This document shows, in pieces, positions 5,228 through 7,270 of a DNA stretch of 7,270 nucleotides. Below the pieces are notes generated by a model. That model did not search any database. It was not told where the DNA came from and saw only the letters and a program-made list of their open reading frames with translations. The translations under genes were made by a program, and so were the position numbers. This DNA is from JAJPJX01 sp964568355 (lineage in GTDB: Bacteria > Acidobacteriota > Terriglobia > Bryobacterales > Bryobacteraceae), in the NCBI GenBank assembly GCA_964568355.1, contig CAZMRK010000174.1, forward strand, positions 1 through 7,270. The letters run 5' to 3'. Position 1 is the first letter of the stretch. The number at the start of each line of letters is the position of its first letter.

Positions 5228-5899
5228 CTACGTGCCTCGGCGGTTGCCGTAGAGGTCTACGTGGAGGCGGGGGCTGAAGCGGAAGTTTTCCTGCTTGCAG
5301 ATTTCGGCCAGCCATTGGCTTCGTTCGCGGAGGGTAGCCGGGTCTACGCCTTCGGGCATCAGGATCACTTTTGCGGGATCGGCTTTGGTTTGCCGGAGAA
5401 CGCTGCGGATTTCTTCCAGGTCTTCGGCCGCGGAGACTACGAACTTGAGCTGGTAGTCGTAAGTCTCAGTTAGTTGGCGCAGGATTTCCGGCTGGATACG
5501 GCGGCTTTCGTGGGGCTCGCGCCAGCGGCCCTCGGGCGTGGAATTGGCCAGCTTGGGGCTGATGCTCATCAGGTCGCAGGCGACCGGATGAACGACCGTG
5601 CCAGCGGTCTCGATGGTGATGTGCAGGCCGCGCTCGCGCAGGCGTCCGGTGAGAGGCACGATCTCGGGAGCGATCATAGGCTCACCTCCCGTGACTACGG
5701 CGTGACGAGCGGGATAGGCGGCCACCTGATCGAGAATCTGGTCCAGGGACATCTCCTCGCCTTCCGGCTGCCAGGAGGTGTAGGGCGTATCGCACCAGGC
5801 GCAGCGCAGATTGCAGCCGCTGGTGCGGATGAAGACCGAGGGCACGCCCAGGAGCGAGCCTTCGCCTTGAATCGAATAAAAAATTTCAGCGATCTTCAA
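5228..5899 (-). CDS. queE: 7-carboxy-7-deazaguanine synthase QueE
   Basis: A radical SAM enzyme that rearranges 6-carboxy-5,6,7,8-tetrahydropterin to 7-carboxy-7-deazaguanine (CDG), the substrate of QueC, in preQ0/queuosine synthesis. The 223 residues from a TTG start open MKIAEIFYSIQGEG, the family's usual beginning. CNLRCAWC gives the iron-sulfur cysteines Cys29, Cys33 and Cys36 with the CX3CX2C spacing. TGGEP (70-74) contacts SAM, SPK (114-116) matches the family, and the C-terminus SPRLHVDLYGNRRGT is characteristic. No ATG fits: the nearest in-frame one is at 5941, deep inside queC. The TTG at 5899 is preceded by AAGAGG with six bases of spacing and gives the conserved N-terminus. The gene overlaps the end of queC by 14 bases in a different frame, so the two are co-transcribed and probably coupled. 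QueD and QueF are not in the window. Confidence 0.95.
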   Translation of the reverse strand: MKIAEIFYSIQGEGSLLGVPSVFIRTSGCNLRCAWCDTPYTSWQPEGEEMSLDQILDQVAAYPARHAVVTGGEPMIAPEIVPLTGRLRERGLHITIETAGTVVHPVACDLMSISPKLANSTPEGRWREPHESRRIQPEILRQLTETYDYQLKFVVSAAEDLEEIRSVLRQTKADPAKVILMPEGVDPATLRERSQWLAEICKQENFRFSPRLHVDLYGNRRGT

Positions 5900-6566
5900 G
5901 GCCAGCCTCTTCGAAGCCTTTGCGGCGCAGCAGGCAGGCATCGCACTGGCCGCACGGCCGGCCGCCGGGGCCGGGATCGTAGCAACTGTGCGTCAGGCTG
6001 AAATCGAGGCCCAGACGATGGCCCAGGCGGACGATATCGGCCTTGGAAAGATGGAGCAGCGGCGTATGGATCCGGATGCGCGTGCGGCCCTCGACGCCGG
6101 CCTTGGTAGCCAGATCGGCCATGCGGGCATAGGCTTCGATGTATTCCGGGCGGCAGTCCGGATAGCCGGAATAGTCGAGCGCGTTCACGCCGAGAAAAAT
6201 GTGAGAGGTTTCGAGCACCTCGGCCCAAGCCAGGGCGAACGAGAGAAAGATGGTGTTGCGCGCCGGCACGTAGGTGATAGGAATGCCCTCGCCGATCTCG
6301 GCAGCGGCGCGGCCCTTGGGCACGGGGAGATCGGAAATCAGGGCGGAGTTACCGAAGACAGTGAGATCGATGCGCGCGACCACATGCCGCACCACCCCAA
6401 GCGCGGCGGCCACGCGGGCGGCGGCCTCCAGCTCCACGCGATGGCGCTGGCCGTAATCGAAGGTGAGCGCATAGCAGGCATAGCCCTCGCTGCGCGCCAG
6501 CGCCAGACAGGTGGAGGAATCCAAGCCTCCGCTCAACAGACAGACCGCTTTTTCCGGATCAGGCAT
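5886..6566 (-). CDS. queC: 7-cyano-7-deazaguanine (preQ0) synthase QueC
   Basis: An ATP-dependent amide/nitrile-forming enzyme that turns CDG and ammonia into preQ0, the precursor of queuosine in tRNA and of other 7-deazapurines. It is 226 residues long, normal for the family. LSGGLDSSTCLA has the PP-loop SGGLDSS (12-18). TFDYGQRHR (35-43) and the VPARNTIFLS and GYPDCRPEYIEA segments are typical QueC. The zinc site is four cysteines, Cys195, Cys205, Cys208 and Cys211, in HSCYDPGPGGRPCGQCDAC. All key residues are present. It overlaps queE by 14 bases and is the first gene of that unit. There is no clear Shine-Dalgarno sequence before the ATG, so initiation may depend on a short leader from the TACAAT element 20 bases upstream. 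It diverges from the PadR gene. Confidence 0.96.
   Translation of the reverse strand: MPDPEKAVCLLSGGLDSSTCLALARSEGYACYALTFDYGQRHRVELEAAARVAAALGVVRHVVARIDLTVFGNSALISDLPVPKGRAAAEIGEGIPITYVPARNTIFLSFALAWAEVLETSHIFLGVNALDYSGYPDCRPEYIEAYARMADLATKAGVEGRTRIRIHTPLLHLSKADIVRLGHRLGLDFSLTHSCYDPGPGGRPCGQCDACLLRRKGFEEAGLEDR
5906..5911 (-). promoter_or_regulatory. Ribosome binding site supporting the queE TTG start
   Basis: AAGAGG on the minus strand, six bases before TTG at 5899, lying within the last codons of queC. It supports the non-ATG start that gives the conserved MKIAEIFYSIQGEG opening. Confidence 0.7.
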
Positions 6567-6586
6567 TTCAGGATGGGCTTGCTTTT

Positions 6587-6592
6587 ATTGTA
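6587..6592 (-). promoter_or_regulatory. Possible -10 element of queCE
   Basis: TACAAT on the minus strand, 20 bases before the queC ATG. No good -35 is found at 16-18 bases, where the sequence is GC-rich. It lies within a few bases of the plus-strand TTGACA of the PadR gene, so the two divergent promoters would sit back to back. Confidence 0.35.
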
Positions 6593-6596
6593 GCGG

Positions 6597-6626
6597 TTGA
6601 CAGGCGGCCTCCGGCTATCCGATGAT
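6597..6626 (+). promoter_or_regulatory. Possible PadR-ADOP promoter
   Basis: TTGACA (6597-6602) is a consensus -35 box. With an 18-base spacer the -10 would be GATGAT (6621-6626), which is a modest match. Transcription would start near 6633, giving a leader of about 13 bases before the ATG at 6646, with only GTGAG (6636-6640) as a weak Shine-Dalgarno sequence. Confidence 0.4.
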
Positions 6627-6640
6627 GAAGCTGTCGTGAG

Positions 6641-6652
6641 TCGACATGTCGA
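6641..6652. repeat. 12-base palindrome across the PadR start codon
   Basis: TCGACATGTCGA is a perfect 12-base palindrome whose centre includes the ATG of the PadR gene. It may be chance in GC-rich DNA, or an operator for autoregulation; PadR operators often contain ATGT and ACAT half-sites, and both tetramers occur here, though overlapping rather than spaced. Confidence 0.35.
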
Positions 6653-6984
6653 AACAACAAAATGAAGTGCCCTACGGGACGCTGGACCTGCTGATCCTGA
6701 AGACGCTGGAGACGATGGGGACGATGCACGGCTACGCCATCGCGCGGCGGATCGAGCAGGTCTCCGGCGCGGATATGCAGTTGAGCCAGGGCTCGATCTA
6801 TCCGGCGCTCATCCGGCTCCAGCAGGAGGGCTGGATTCGCACGGATTGGGGGATTTCGGAGACGAATCGGAAAGTGAAATTCTATTCGCTGACCGCCGCC
6901 GGAAAGAAACAGCTTCGGGTCGAGGTAGCGAAATGGGAGAAGGCCACGGCCCTGGTGGCGCGTTTTCTGGAGGCCTCGTCATGA
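6646..6984 (+). CDS. PadR family transcriptional regulator, acidobacterial type
   Basis: A 112-residue winged-helix repressor of the short acidobacterial PadR subfamily. Conserved blocks are GTLDLLILKTL (11-21), MHGYAIARRI (27-36), LSQGSIYPALIRLQQEGWI (46-64) with the recognition helix, and KFYSLTAAGKKQL (78-90) in the wing and helix that follows. The C-terminal part is short, as in PadR-s2 proteins, with a single dimerising helix ending in VARFLEASS. Members of this subfamily stand directly upstream of large MacB-like permeases in Acidobacteria, as here, and the two genes overlap by ATGA. It probably represses its own operon, but the inducer is unknown. It diverges from queC with a 79-base gap. 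Confidence 0.95.
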   Translation: MSKQQNEVPYGTLDLLILKTLETMGTMHGYAIARRIEQVSGADMQLSQGSIYPALIRLQQEGWIRTDWGISETNRKVKFYSLTAAGKKQLRVEVAKWEKATALVARFLEASS

Positions 6985-7270
6985 CGATGCGGCGATTCAT
7001 TGGACGGCTGGCGGCACTATTGGGCGGGCGGCGGCGCCTGGACCGCGAACTGGAAGACGAAATTCAGGCCCATCTGGAGATGGCCCAGAGAGAAGGCGTT
7101 GCGCGCGGTCTTTCGCCGGAGCAAGCCCGCCGCGAAGCGCGCCTGCGTTTTGGAGGAATCGAACAGGTAAAAGAAGCGCATCGCGAACGCCGCAGCTTTG
7201 GGTGGATCGAAACGCTGCTGCGCGATTTTCGCTACGGCCTGGCAGGGGTGCGGCGCGCGCCGGGTTTTTC
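6981..7270 (+). CDS. MacB-like ABC transporter permease (ADOP family), N-terminus only
   Basis: The first 96 residues of a membrane protein, cut by the right edge. It starts MTMRRFIGRLAALLGGRRRLDRELEDEIQAHLEM and continues with a charged region SPEQARREARLRFGGIEQVKEAHRERR and WIETLLRDFRYGLAGVRRAPGF. This cytosolic lead, ending in a D-R/F-R-Y-xL-x-x-R-xxPGF motif just before the first membrane helix, is characteristic of the acidobacterial duplicated orphan permeases: two MacB/FtsX-type permease units fused, usually about 800 residues, with no ATPase gene alongside. The ATG overlaps the PadR stop (ATGA); a second ATG at 6987 is a possible alternative start. The expected role is efflux or surface-related, but substrates are not known. 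The remaining domains are outside the window. Confidence 0.9.
   Translation, partial: MTMRRFIGRLAALLGGRRRLDRELEDEIQAHLEMAQREGVARGLSPEQARREARLRFGGIEQVKEAHRERRSFGWIETLLRDFRYGLAGVRRAPGF

Noticed and set aside
5900..5941. ATG start for queE at 5941
   Set aside because: It would add 14 residues encoded within queC that homologues lack; TTG at 5899 has a good ribosome binding site.

Overview
The window looks like a chromosomal segment from an Acidobacteriota genome, most likely of the Solibacter/Bryobacter type. The strongest evidence is at the right end: a short PadR regulator of the acidobacterial type overlaps, by ATGA, the start of a MacB-like permease with the N-terminal region of the 'acidobacterial duplicated orphan permease' (ADOP) family. 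High GC, a PEP-CTERM surface protein and a Tat-signal DegT aminotransferase fit the same group. The assignment rests on gene families, not on a database match.

Layout. Every gene from position 1 to 6566 reads on the minus strand; only the last two read plus. In transcription order on the minus strand: queC (6566-5886) and queE (5899-5228) overlap and make two enzymes of 7-deazaguanine (preQ0/queuosine) synthesis. Two small hairpins follow queE. Next is a secreted protein with a PEP-CTERM sorting tail (5119-4298), then a sulfotransferase (4255-3440), then a class II-like histone deacetylase/acetylpolyamine amidohydrolase family enzyme (3365-2427). A PLP-dependent DegT/DnrJ/EryC1/StrS aminotransferase with a twin-arginine signal follows (2268-958). 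Last is a two-gene unit: a YCII-related (DGPF) protein (827-489) overlapping an ECF sigma factor (492 to beyond the left edge). PadR (6646-6984) and ADOP (6981 to beyond the right edge) diverge from queC across a 79-base gap.

How genes work together. The DGPF protein and sigma factor match the known ECF42 partnership, and the region upstream carries a TGTCGA element resembling the reported ECF42 promoter, which suggests autoregulation. QueC and QueE act in one pathway. PadR probably represses its own unit with the ADOP permease. The four genes in the middle show no obvious shared pathway.

Non-coding structure. A 45-base direct repeat (44/45 identical) brackets the sulfotransferase gene; its upstream copy supplies the last eight codons and the stop of the PEP-CTERM gene. 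The repeat sits within an array of 7-base units able to fold back on itself. In front of the aminotransferase, two perfect 8-4-8 palindromes lie either side of a 45-base AT-rich spacer, and as whole 20-mers they are exact reverse complements of each other. I see no CRISPR, rRNA, tRNA, transposase or phage gene, and no gene-free stretch over 300 bases. I do not see a convincing new multi-gene system; the most notable features are the repeats, the palindrome pair and the exported aminotransferase.
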